Part shown: positions 23,383 through 29,646 of the stretch, piece by piece
How positions within the stretch are numbered: position 1 is the stretch's first letter
Layout of the letters: each line of letters starts with the position of its first letter
Source: HGM04593 sp045589695
Lineage (GTDB): Bacteria; Bacteroidota; Bacteroidia; Bacteroidales; Bacteroidaceae
Reading direction: 5' to 3'
Length of the DNA stretch: 29,646 nt
NCBI GenBank assembly: GCA_045589695.1
Contig: JAZNPP010000044.1
Span: 1 to 29,646, forward strand
Position numbers and translations under genes: made by a program
The notes under the pieces: generated by a model
What the model was told of the DNA's origin: nothing
Seen by the model: only the letters and a program-made list of their open reading frames with translations
The model's database searches: none

Positions 23383-24474
23383 ATGGAAAATAAAAGGACT
23401 TGTCTTTATGACAAACACGTTGCTTTGGGTGCGTTGATAAGCCCGTTCGGAGGCTTTGACATGCCTATTCAGTACACGAACATTGTAGACGAGCATAATG
23501 CCGTGCGTCAGGCATGCGGCGTTTTCGATGTGTCGCACATGGGCGAAGTGCTGATTACGGGTGCCGAAAGCGAGAAGTTCGTGAATTACATCTTCACGAA
23601 CGACATTGCGGACGCTCCCGACGGAAAGATTTTTTATGGAATGATGTGTCACCCTTCGGGAGGCGTTGTCGATGACCTTCTTGTCTACAAGATGTCACAA
23701 GGACGTTATTTCCTTGTCATCAATGCGTCTAACATCGACAAAGATGTGGCATGGATAACGGAGAACGCCAAGAATTTCGACGTTGTTGTCGAAAATCAGA
23801 GCGAAAAGTACGGCGAAGTGGCTGTGCAAGGCCCTAAAGCTGAAGAAATAGTGGAGCGTGTGCTGGGAATCGAGTGCAGTGAACTGCTCTTTTACACATG
23901 CAAGGAGGTTGAGTGTAGAGGCGAGACCATAATCGTAAGCCGTACAGGCTATACAGGCGAGGACGGCTTTGAGATTTATGCTTCGCATGAGTTTATAAAC
24001 GATGTATGGGACAGGCTTATGGCAAACGGCGAGGTCGCTCCATGCGGCTTGGGTTGCCGTGATACATTGCGTTTCGAGGTCGGGCTTCCTCTCTACGGCG
24101 ACGAGCTTACCGACGAGATAACGCCTCTTGAGGCTTCGCTCGGAATGTTCGCTAAACTCGACAAGGAGAATTTTATAGGCAAGGAGGCTCTTGTAAAGCA
24201 GAAGGCCGAAGGCCTTAGACGCAAAATAGTAGGCATAGAACTTAAGGACAAGGCTATTCCTCGTCACGGATACGAAGTGGAGGCGGACGGTAAGGTGATA
24301 GGTGTTGTCACGACCGGCTATAACTCGATATCAACAGGCAAGAGTGTCTGCATGGCGCTTCTGGATATCGAATATACAAAATTGGATACGGAAGTTTCTG
24401 TTCGCATACGTAAAAAAGTCTTCCCCGGCGTTGTGACAAAGAAACGCTTCTATGACAAGAATTATAAGAAATAG
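23383..24474 (+). CDS. gcvT: Glycine cleavage T protein (aminomethyltransferase)
   Basis: The product is 363 residues, normal for GcvT. It takes the aminomethyl group from lipoyl-GcvH and gives ammonia and 5,10-methylene-tetrahydrofolate. Family features are 'LGALISPFGGFDMPIQY', 'CGVFDVSHMGEV', 'HPSGGVVDDLLVYKM' with the catalytic Asp region, 'GPKAEEIVERV', 'SRTGYTGEDGFEIY', 'PCGLGCRDTLRFEVGLPLYGDEL' and, at the end, 'VGVVTTGYNS'-like 'IGVVTTGYNSIS'. It starts 3 bp after lplA and ends 30 bp before gcvH. Confidence 0.97.
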   Translation: MENKRTCLYDKHVALGALISPFGGFDMPIQYTNIVDEHNAVRQACGVFDVSHMGEVLITGAESEKFVNYIFTNDIADAPDGKIFYGMMCHPSGGVVDDLLVYKMSQGRYFLVINASNIDKDVAWITENAKNFDVVVENQSEKYGEVAVQGPKAEEIVERVLGIECSELLFYTCKEVECRGETIIVSRTGYTGEDGFEIYASHEFINDVWDRLMANGEVAPCGLGCRDTLRFEVGLPLYGDELTDEITPLEASLGMFAKLDKENFIGKEALVKQKAEGLRRKIVGIELKDKAIPRHGYEVEADGKVIGVVTTGYNSISTGKSVCMALLDIEYTKLDTEVSVRIRKKVFPGVVTKKRFYDKNYKK

Positions 24475-24504
24475 ACATTATAACTAACCATAAACAAATT
24501 CATT

Positions 24505-24885
24505 ATGAGCAAGATTATTGAAGGACTCTATTATGCTGAGTCACACGAGTACGTGAGAGTAGAGGGCGAGTACGGCTATGTCGGCATTACCGATTATGCG
24601 CAGCACGAGCTTGGCAATGTCGTTTATGTGGACATGCCGGATGTAGATGACGAGGTTACGGCCGGTGAGGAGTTCGGTGCGGTAGAGAGCGTAAAGGCTG
24701 CCAGTGACCTGATCTCTCCTGTAAGCGGTACGGTGGTTGAAGTGAACGAGGCTTTGAACGACAGCCCTGAACTTGTAAACAACGACCCGTATGAGAATTG
24801 GATAATAAAGGTGTTGCTATCCGACGCTTCTGAGGCGGAAAATCTTATGGATGCGGCTGCGTATAAGAATGCGATAGGCGAATAA
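24505..24885 (+). CDS. gcvH: Glycine cleavage H protein
   Basis: The product is 126 residues, the normal size. It is the lipoylated carrier that moves the aminomethyl group between the P and T proteins. The lipoyl hairpin is 'GAVESVKAASDLISPVSG', with the modified Lys at residue 64. 'LYYAESHEYVRVEGEYGYVGITDYAQHELGNVVYVDMP' is the typical N-terminal half. The upstream lplA can supply the lipoyl group. A long hairpin follows before gcvPA. Confidence 0.97.
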   Translation: MSKIIEGLYYAESHEYVRVEGEYGYVGITDYAQHELGNVVYVDMPDVDDEVTAGEEFGAVESVKAASDLISPVSGTVVEVNEALNDSPELVNNDPYENWIIKVLLSDASEAENLMDAAAYKNAIGE

Positions 24886-24898
24886 TCAGTTCTTTATG

Positions 24899-24937
24899 CC
24901 CTTCAACGGGCATTCGCTGCGAATGCCCGTTGAAGGG
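24899..24937 (+). other. Long perfect hairpin between gcvH and gcvPA
   Basis: An 18 bp perfect inverted repeat (24899-24916 with 24920-24937) has a 3 nt loop and no T tract. It lies within the operon 13 bp after gcvH. It may slow or partly stop transcription or protect the upstream mRNA from decay. I found no promoter between it and gcvPA. Confidence 0.75.
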
Positions 24938-24983
24938 ACAGCCTTGTAATAACTATTCTACAAACGCTATTGTCAAATAAACA

Positions 24984-26300
24984 ATGAAATATTTCCCTCA
25001 TACTCAACAGGATATTGAACAGATGCTCTCTGTGGTCGGGCTCAGGTCGATGGACGACCTCTTTGCCGAGATTCCTCAGCAGTTGCTGTTCAATCGTGAA
25101 TTTGATCTCCCTGAGGCGATGTCCGAAGTGGAGATACGCAAATTCTTTGACACGCTCGGCAAGAAGAATTCGCAGCTTGTCTGTTTTGCCGGCGCCGGTG
25201 TCGAGGACCATTATGCTCCGTCGGTTATAGCTCCTGTAATATCACGAGGAGAGTTCCTGACGGCATACACTCCATACCAGCCCGAAATATCTCAAGGTAC
25301 TCTTCAGTATATATTCGAGTATCAGTCTATGATTTGCGAGTTGACAGGCATGGATGTCACCAACGCTTCAATGTACGACGGCACGACCGCTACGGCAGAG
25401 GCGATGATGATGTGTGTCTCAATCGCTAAGAAACGCCGCAAGGTGCTTGTCTCCGGAACCGTGAACCCGAAGGTGAGACGGGTAGTAGAGACGTATGCGC
25501 GTTATCAGGGCGTGACGGTGGAACTTATCGCCGAAAAAGACGGCGTAACCGATATTGCCGATCTTGAAGCCAAGCTTGCTGGCGATGACGTTGCGGGCGT
25601 GATTCTTGCGCAGCCTAACTTCTACGGTATCGTAGAGGACTACTCTGGTGTTGCAGACATGTGTCATGCAAGAAAGGCGTTGATGGTGATGAATGCGAAG
25701 CCTTCGTCTCTCGCTGTGCTTAAAAGTCCGGCGGAGTGGGGCGCTGACATCGCGTGCGGCGACGCTCAGTCACTCGGCATCCCTATGTGCTACGGTGGTC
25801 CTTACGTGGGCTATCTTGCATGTACCAATGCCAATGTACGCAAGTTGCCGGGACGTATTGTCGGAGCTACGACCGACGTGGACGGCAAACGTGCCTTCGT
25901 GCTGACGTTGCAGGCTCGTGAGCAGCATATAAGACGCGAGAAGGCGAACAGCAATATCTGTTCCAACCAGTCGCTTATGGCTCTTTTCGTTACCATGTAT
26001 ATGTCAGTCATGGGAAAGAAGGGACTCGAAGAAGCTTGTTCGCTTTCGTACAGCGGCGCTCACTATCTTGCCGAACAGCTTGCCGCTACGAACAAATGCA
26101 GACTGGCGTTCGACAAGCCATACTTCAACGAGTTCGCTGTAAGGACAGCCGTGCCTGCCGAGAAGGTGCTTGAGGCTTTGCGTGCCGGCGGTATTCTCGG
26201 CGGTGTACGCATCGCCGATGACATGCTCCTCGTCTGCGTTACCGAGCAGCGTACAAAGGCTGAGATTGACCGTTTTGTCGAAATTGTAAGAAATATTTAA
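24984..26300 (+). CDS. gcvPA: Glycine dehydrogenase (decarboxylating) subunit 1
   Basis: The product is 438 residues, the size of the GcvPA subunit found where the P protein is split. Together with GcvPB it decarboxylates glycine with PLP and loads the aminomethyl group on GcvH. Features are 'MKYFPHTQQDIEQMLSVVG', 'FAGAGVEDHYAPSVI', 'FLTAYTPYQPEISQGTLQYIFEYQSMICELTGMDVTNASMYDGTTATAEAMMM', 'VILAQPNFYGIVED', 'LGIPMCYGGPYVGYLAC' and 'RKLPGRIVGATTDVDGKRAFVLTLQAREQHIRREKANSNICSNQ', all standard for the family. It has no PLP-binding Lys of its own in the expected motif, as expected. It ends 14 bp before gcvPB. Confidence 0.97.
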   Translation: MKYFPHTQQDIEQMLSVVGLRSMDDLFAEIPQQLLFNREFDLPEAMSEVEIRKFFDTLGKKNSQLVCFAGAGVEDHYAPSVIAPVISRGEFLTAYTPYQPEISQGTLQYIFEYQSMICELTGMDVTNASMYDGTTATAEAMMMCVSIAKKRRKVLVSGTVNPKVRRVVETYARYQGVTVELIAEKDGVTDIADLEAKLAGDDVAGVILAQPNFYGIVEDYSGVADMCHARKALMVMNAKPSSLAVLKSPAEWGADIACGDAQSLGIPMCYGGPYVGYLACTNANVRKLPGRIVGATTDVDGKRAFVLTLQAREQHIRREKANSNICSNQSLMALFVTMYMSVMGKKGLEEACSLSYSGAHYLAEQLAATNKCRLAFDKPYFNEFAVRTAVPAEKVLEALRAGGILGGVRIADDMLLVCVTEQRTKAEIDRFVEIVRNI

Positions 26301-26314
26301 AGGGAGGGCCGGCT

Positions 26315-27781
26315 ATGATAAGAAATTATGATAAATTAATATTCGAACTCTCGAAAGAGGGCCGCGGCGGATATTCTCTTCCAAAGAACGAGTACGCGGC
26401 AGAACATTGTATATGCGGCTTGCCGGCTGCTCTTAAGCGTGAGGCTGAACCTGAATTGCCTGAAGTGACGGAGTTCGACGTGGTGCGTCATTATACGAAC
26501 CTCTCGAACAAGAACTTCGGCGTCGATACGGGTTTTTACCCTCTTGGCAGCTGTACCATGAAGTATAACCCTCGCATTAACGAGGAAATTGCCGCAATGC
26601 CGGCATTCGCCGCTCTGCACCCCGACGCTCCGGCCGAGGCGACGCAAGGAGCGTTGGAGGTCTATTACAACCTTGCGGCGTCGCTTGCCGAAATTAGCGG
26701 TTTGTCGGCCTTTACTCTCAATCCGTACGCAGGCGCTCACGGAGAACTTACGGGCCTTATGATTATGCGTTCGTACCACTTGCAGCGTGGAGACGCCAAG
26801 CGTACAAAGGTGATTGTTCCCGACAGCGCTCATGGCACCAATCCGGCGAGCGCGGCTGTCTGCGGACTTGATATTGTCGAGGTAAAGTCAAAGGCTGACG
26901 GAACGGTTGATGTAGAAGACCTGAAACCGTTGCTCGATGACACTGTCGCCGGAATAATGATGACCAATCCCAATACGCTCGGAATTTTCGAGACCGATAT
27001 ACCCGAAATAGCACGCCTCGTCCATGAGTGTGGCGGCTTGCTCTATTACGACGGAGCAAACCTCAATGCGGTCCTCGGCAAGTGCCGTCCGGGTGATATG
27101 GGCTTTGACATCATGCATATAAACCTGCATAAAACATTCTCTACGCCTCATGGCGGCGGAGGCCCCGGCGACGGCCCTGTGGGTGTACGTGCAGGGCTTG
27201 AGGCTCTGTTGCCCAATCCGCAGGTGAAGAAAGACGAGAAAGGCGTGTTCTACATCGAAACCGACGACAAGTCTGCAGGCTATGTGTCGAACTTCCTCGG
27301 CAATTTTGCCGTGCTGTTGCGTGCCTACACTTACATTCTCACGCTCGGACGCGAGAACGTGAAAATGGTGGGACCTCTTGCAGTGCTTAATGCCAATTAT
27401 GTAAAAGAGTCGCTCAAGGGCGAGTATTATTTGCCTATAGAGGGAGTGTGCAAGCATGAATTCGTCTTCGACGGGCTTTCCGACAAGTCTACAGGCGTAA
27501 CTACGCTCGATATAGCCAAACGTCTGCTCGACTACGGCTATCATGCTCCCACAATATACTTCCCGCTGCTTTTTCATCAAAGCATAATGATTGAGCCGAC
27601 GGAGACAGAGAGCAAAGAGACGCTCGACGAGTTTATTCAGGTGATGAAACTTGTTGCCAAAGAGGCTGTTGAGACTCCTGATGTCGTAAAGAACGCTCCT
27701 TATAACACTCCTGTACGCCGCCTTGACGAGACAACGGCAGCCCGTTTTCCTAAGACTACTTACAGACAGTTGAAGACATAA
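26315..27781 (+). CDS. gcvPB: Glycine dehydrogenase (decarboxylating) subunit 2
   Basis: The product is 488 residues, the size of GcvPB. It carries the PLP site of the P protein: 'HINLHKTFSTPHGGGGPG', with the Schiff-base Lys at residue 273. Other features are 'NFGVDTGFYPLGSCTMKYNPRINE', 'GAHGELTGLMIMRSYH', 'VPDSAHGTNPASAAVCG', 'MMTNPNTLGIFE' and 'LLYYDGANLNAVLG'. The start is preceded by AGGGAGG at 26301-26307, a strong purine-rich ribosome-binding site that is unusual in this window and could help set the ratio to GcvPA. It is the last gene of the operon; a terminator follows about 180 bp later. Confidence 0.97.
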   Translation: MIRNYDKLIFELSKEGRGGYSLPKNEYAAEHCICGLPAALKREAEPELPEVTEFDVVRHYTNLSNKNFGVDTGFYPLGSCTMKYNPRINEEIAAMPAFAALHPDAPAEATQGALEVYYNLAASLAEISGLSAFTLNPYAGAHGELTGLMIMRSYHLQRGDAKRTKVIVPDSAHGTNPASAAVCGLDIVEVKSKADGTVDVEDLKPLLDDTVAGIMMTNPNTLGIFETDIPEIARLVHECGGLLYYDGANLNAVLGKCRPGDMGFDIMHINLHKTFSTPHGGGGPGDGPVGVRAGLEALLPNPQVKKDEKGVFYIETDDKSAGYVSNFLGNFAVLLRAYTYILTLGRENVKMVGPLAVLNANYVKESLKGEYYLPIEGVCKHEFVFDGLSDKSTGVTTLDIAKRLLDYGYHAPTIYFPLLFHQSIMIEPTETESKETLDEFIQVMKLVAKEAVETPDVVKNAPYNTPVRRLDETTAARFPKTTYRQLKT

Positions 27782-27959
27782 GTTTAGAGTACGGATGAGG
27801 GCTTAGAGAATGTAGGCAGAGCGGTGTGTCCGCCCGGTAATGAGGAACGATTAACGGGACGCGCGTTCTAAAAGATGAAGGTCTGTGCCGGCGAGTGGGC
27901 CGAAGCTTGCTTACGCATACGGCGAGCGCAGCCGAATTCGATGAAATCGAAACAGTTTA

Positions 27960-28000
27960 AATCGCAAAGGCGAGATATTCTCGCCTTTGCGATTGTTTTT
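27960..28000 (+). terminator. Terminator, probably of the glycine cleavage operon
   Basis: A 16 bp perfect stem (27960-27975 with 27979-27994), a 3 nt loop and then GTTTTT. It is the first terminator after gcvPB, about 180 bp downstream. Confidence 0.8.
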
Positions 28001-28075
28001 GAGGCGAAAATATCTGCTTTTTTTGCTGTTTTGCCATTACTTGCAGTCAAAAGTTTTAAAAAATAACGATAATCC

Positions 28076-28106
28076 TTTTTACTGCCGCAAAAAATAACTA
28101 TCTTCG
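28076..28106 (+). promoter_or_regulatory. Promoter for tRNA-Thr
   Basis: TTTT at 28076-28079, a 19 bp spacer, then TATCTTCG at 28099-28106. Transcription would start near 28113, so the transcript includes the truncated tRNA copies before the intact tRNA. Confidence 0.6.
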
Positions 28107-28169
28107 CATCGCAATTCAGCCGAATAAGCTGATTTTGATGACAAATGCCGAATTTTTGTGCCAGCGAGT

Positions 28170-28198
28170 GTGAAAATCTATTTTCATTCAACGAGCGC
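28170..28198. repeat. Hairpin repeat, copy 1
   Basis: GTGAAAATCTATTTTCA followed by CAACGAGCGC. TGAAAAT and ATTTTCA form a 7 bp stem. A second copy with a changed loop and one changed base in the flank lies at 29054-29084. Confidence 0.65.
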
Positions 28199-28228
28199 CT
28201 CCAAAAATCTGGAATTTACGAAATAAAT

Positions 28229-28264
28229 GCCGAATTAGCTCAGTTGGTAGAGCAACTCATTCGT
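28229..28264 (+). pseudogene. Truncated copy of tRNA-Thr (5' half)
   Basis: The 36 bases are identical to the first 36 of the intact tRNA-Thr at 28334, including D arm, the 5' strand of the anticodon stem and the anticodon CGT. Identity ends right after the anticodon; no 3' half follows. Most of the preceding 14 bases also match the sequence before the intact gene. It cannot fold into a tRNA. Confidence 0.9.
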
Positions 28265-28333
28265 CCAATGAATAAAAAAGGTTCATACAGTGGCGAATGA
28301 AAAACATACCAATGACATTTTTACGAAGCAAAT

Positions 28334-28406
28334 GCCGAATTAGCTCAGTTGGTAGAGCAACTCATTCGTAATGAGTAGGTCCGGGGTTCGAGTCCCCGAC
28401 TCGGCT
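28334..28406 (+). tRNA. tRNA-Thr (anticodon CGT)
   Basis: The 73 nt fold into a cloverleaf: acceptor stem 28334-28340 with 28399-28405 (one A-C mismatch at the sixth pair), D stem GCTC/GAGC, anticodon stem ACTCA/TGAGT, loop TTCGTAA with anticodon CGT reading ACG, and T stem CGGGG/CCCCG with loop TTCGAGT. The discriminator base is T and the CCA end is not encoded. It is followed immediately by a terminator. Confidence 0.96.
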
Positions 28407-28407
28407 C

Positions 28408-28433
28408 AAAGAGGCTTTTTAGCCTCTTTTTTT
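28408..28433 (+). terminator. Terminator of tRNA-Thr, overlapping the end of the GNAT gene
   Basis: A 9 bp stem (AAAGAGGCT with AGCCTCTTT) and TTTT loop are followed by a T run. The convergent acetyltransferase gene ends inside it, with its stop codon in the loop. Confidence 0.9.
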
Positions 28434-28934
28434 GTATACAAGCGTTATATCCTTTTCTTGCACCATAAAAGATTTATCCAAAGCAAGCATTTCGGTGATA
28501 TCTTTTTCGCTATCTCCGGTCCCGAAATCAAAGCCGTCGGGAATGACGAACTTTGTCCGGTATTTTCCGCAGAAACCGAAGCGTGCGTAGAAGCCGTGCA
28601 GTCCCTCGTCGGCGGGTAGAGTAGCGATAGCCTTGTATCCTTCGGCTTTAGCTTTCTTGACAGCCTGCCCGATGAGCTTTGTGGCATATCCTTTGCCGCG
28701 GGCTTCGGCTGCTGTCGCCACAGCATACATATACGCGACAGGCATGCCGTCAAGCTCAAAAGGAACGAGATGCAGCATCGATTGCAATTTTCCGTCCTGT
28801 TCTATACAGAACATACCCTCATGGCTGAAGTAACGTGCCATGAATTGCTTGATGAACTCATCGCTGTCGCCAAAGACCTCTTTCCATAGTAGCTGGCATT
28901 GCTTCTTTATGTCGCTGTTCTGTTCCATTGCCAT
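28419..28934 (-). CDS. GNAT family N-acetyltransferase
   Basis: The product is 171 residues (169 from the second Met at 28928). The GNAT fold shows 'YMYAVATAAEARGKGYATKLIGQAVKKAKAEGYKAI', where the ARGKGYATKL part is the acetyl-CoA pyrophosphate loop (RxxGxG/A), and 'GLHGFYARFGF', the usual late motif. The N terminus ('LLWKEVFGDSDEFIKQFMARYFSHEGMFCIEQDGKLQSMLHLVPFEL') resembles the first domain of Eis-like acetyltransferases, though this protein is much shorter than Eis. Substrate unknown. It converges on tRNA-Thr and its last codons lie in the tRNA terminator. Its leader can form two alternative hairpins. Confidence 0.9.
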   Translation of the reverse strand: MAMEQNSDIKKQCQLLWKEVFGDSDEFIKQFMARYFSHEGMFCIEQDGKLQSMLHLVPFELDGMPVAYMYAVATAAEARGKGYATKLIGQAVKKAKAEGYKAIATLPADEGLHGFYARFGFCGKYRTKFVIPDGFDFGTGDSEKDITEMLALDKSFMVQEKDITLVYKKRG

Positions 28935-29011
28935 GATAGCTTTAAGTTACCGGTTTGACAGATTAATGCTTTAAACCGCATGCGGGCAAGAGTGAAGAGA
29001 TGCGGTTACCG

Positions 29012-29019
29012 CAAAGATA
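29012..29019 (-). promoter_or_regulatory. -7 promoter element of the GNAT gene
   Basis: The minus strand reads TATCTTTG followed by C, matching TAnnTTTG; the -33 is weak. The predicted leader is about 72 nt. Confidence 0.55.
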
Positions 29020-29053
29020 GCAACAAACGAGCGAAAATTGCGCAAGCGAATGG

Positions 29054-29084
29054 GTGAAAATTTATTTTCACACGCAATGAGCGC
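29054..29084. repeat. Hairpin repeat, copy 2
   Basis: GTGAAAATTTATTTTCA followed by CAATGAGCGC, the partner of 28170-28198. The stem is conserved while the loop differs (TT instead of CT). Confidence 0.65.
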
Positions 29085-29104
29085 AGCTAAATTTCGCTGA
29101 AAGC

Positions 29105-29134
29105 AAAAATATCGAAGCCAGCTTCGATATTTTT
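29105..29134. terminator. Bidirectional terminator-like hairpin
   Basis: AAAAATATCGAAGC pairs perfectly with GCTTCGATATTTTT across a 2 nt centre, giving A/T tracts on both sides. No gene obviously ends here, so its use is unclear. Confidence 0.5.
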
Positions 29135-29283
29135 CAAAGCGAGTGCAGAAAATCTTCGGGTTTTAACTCAAAGACAGCCACAAGAAAGGTTCGCCTGCAA
29201 ATGTTGGAGGTGGAATGTTTTATTCTTATTGTAACTTACCCTTGACAGGTTGTTTTTTATTCTTCTTGTAGTCGTTCTGTCAT

Positions 29284-29306
29284 GTACTTTTGTCGCACAA
29301 AAGTAC
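29284..29306. repeat. Perfect inverted repeat at the edge of a possible dispersed element
   Basis: Two 10 bp arms (GTACTTTTGT and ACAAAAGTAC) surround CGC. Sequences of this kind recur between genes in Bacteroidota genomes as far as I recall; only one copy is visible here. Confidence 0.6.
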
Positions 29307-29612
29307 CAAAAGGCCCGGCACAGGGCGTTCGAGCCGCTTTCTCCTCTTGCTCGTGAATTGCCGCCGGCAATATAACTCGTTCGTCGTCCGCTTGCCGTTT
29401 CAAGCCTTTCTGCCGTTAGCAGGGCGCTGCGGAACTCGCTTCGTGCGGCTATGCAATGTAAGTTATACCCGCACTGCGCTCATACAGTCCTCGCGCAATG
29501 GCCTGCATACGGCAGGGCTTTGCACTCTCTCACTTACAGTGCCGGTTTATTTAGAAAATTACTTCTGCTATACCGCCGGCAATGGTAATGCTAAAAACTC
29601 TAATGTGCAACA

Positions 29613-29646
29613 ATGAAACAATTAACTATAAGAATTCGCTGTTTTC
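29613..29646 (+). CDS. Possible start of a gene cut by the window edge
   Basis: An ATG at 29613 opens a frame reading MKQLTIRIRCF to the end of the window. The MK start and following residues could begin a signal peptide. Eleven codons are too few to identify a product, and no clear promoter was seen upstream. Confidence 0.25.
   Translation, partial: MKQLTIRIRCF

Larger units (their letters stand above)
27782..28333. other. Intergenic region between gcvPB and tRNA-Thr
   Basis: These 552 bp contain one AACGATTAACG motif (27846-27857), a GCGAGTG...GAGCGCAGC-type stretch (27887-27932), a terminator (27960-28000), the tRNA promoter, a hairpin repeat (28170-28198) and two partial copies of the tRNA-Thr 5' end. 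I see no credible protein gene; a minus-strand open frame at 27868-28191 runs through the terminator and the promoter. Confidence 0.6.
28935..29612. other. Gene-poor, repeat-rich region
   Basis: Nearly 680 bp without a convincing gene. They hold the GNAT leader and -7 element, the second hairpin repeat (29054-29084), a terminator-like hairpin (29105-29134) and a perfect inverted repeat at 29284-29306 that opens a stretch of GC-richer sequence to about 29540. The open frame at 29290-29616 starts inside that inverted repeat and has no family features. Confidence 0.6.

Noticed and set aside
27868..28191. 107-codon minus-strand frame
   Set aside because: It runs through the terminator at 27960-28000 and the tRNA promoter, with no family signal.
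28229..28406. Two functional tRNA-Thr genes in tandem
   Set aside because: The first copy stops after the anticodon; nothing downstream can form its anticodon 3' strand, T arm or acceptor 3' strand.
29290..29616. 108-codon plus-strand frame
   Set aside because: It starts inside the inverted repeat at 29284-29306; its composition resembles translated repeat DNA.

Overview
The window is a chromosomal segment of a member of the Bacteroidales (Bacteroidota). Four things point there: the lpxD - lpxC/fabZ fusion - lpxA order, a DUF1573 protein, a DUF4301 protein and a DUF5723-type outer-membrane protein, and promoters that repeatedly fit the Bacteroidota pattern (TTTG-like -33, about 20 bp, TAnnTTTG or TAnnTTCG -7) rather than the sigma70 pattern. 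Most genes are housekeeping. I see no phage, transposase, CRISPR array or rRNA.

Layout. 1-3230: a secreted DUF1573 protein and a RelA-type ppGpp synthetase whose hydrolase motifs look lost, both on the minus strand. 3158-6898 (plus): a DUF4301 protein that resembles sugar-nucleotide pyrophosphorylases, an AraC-family regulator and a TIGR01212-type radical SAM protein with an almost leaderless start. 7039-11762 (minus): lipid A operon lpxD - lpxC/fabZ - lpxA, continuing into a pRiA4b ORF-3-like protein and miaA. 11858-15016 (minus): AIR synthase-like purM - prfA - pyrF with a very clear promoter. 15172-15432 (minus): a glutaredoxin-like protein. 15917-17434 (plus): a POT peptide transporter. 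17675-22205 (plus): a 1041-residue lipoprotein followed 19 bp later by a DUF5723-type barrel protein. 22405-27781 (plus): lplA - gcvT - gcvH - gcvPA - gcvPB, a glycine cleavage operon with its own lipoate ligase but without the E3 subunit. 28076-29646: tRNA-Thr(CGT) preceded by truncated copies of its own 5' end, a convergent GNAT acetyltransferase, a repeat-rich gene-poor stretch, and possibly the first codons of another gene.

How the genes work together. The lpx genes make the early lipid A intermediates, and FabZ makes unsaturated acyl-ACP for the same acyl pool. LplA can attach lipoate to GcvH, which shuttles the aminomethyl group between GcvPA/PB and GcvT to yield CO2, ammonia and methylene-tetrahydrofolate. 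The lipoprotein and barrel protein look like a co-expressed envelope pair of unknown function; this is the strongest candidate here for something undescribed. The intergenic regions hold many perfect inverted repeats: several are terminators, several lie at or just upstream of predicted promoters and may be operators, and others belong to short dispersed repeat families (for example AACGATTAACG, five sites).
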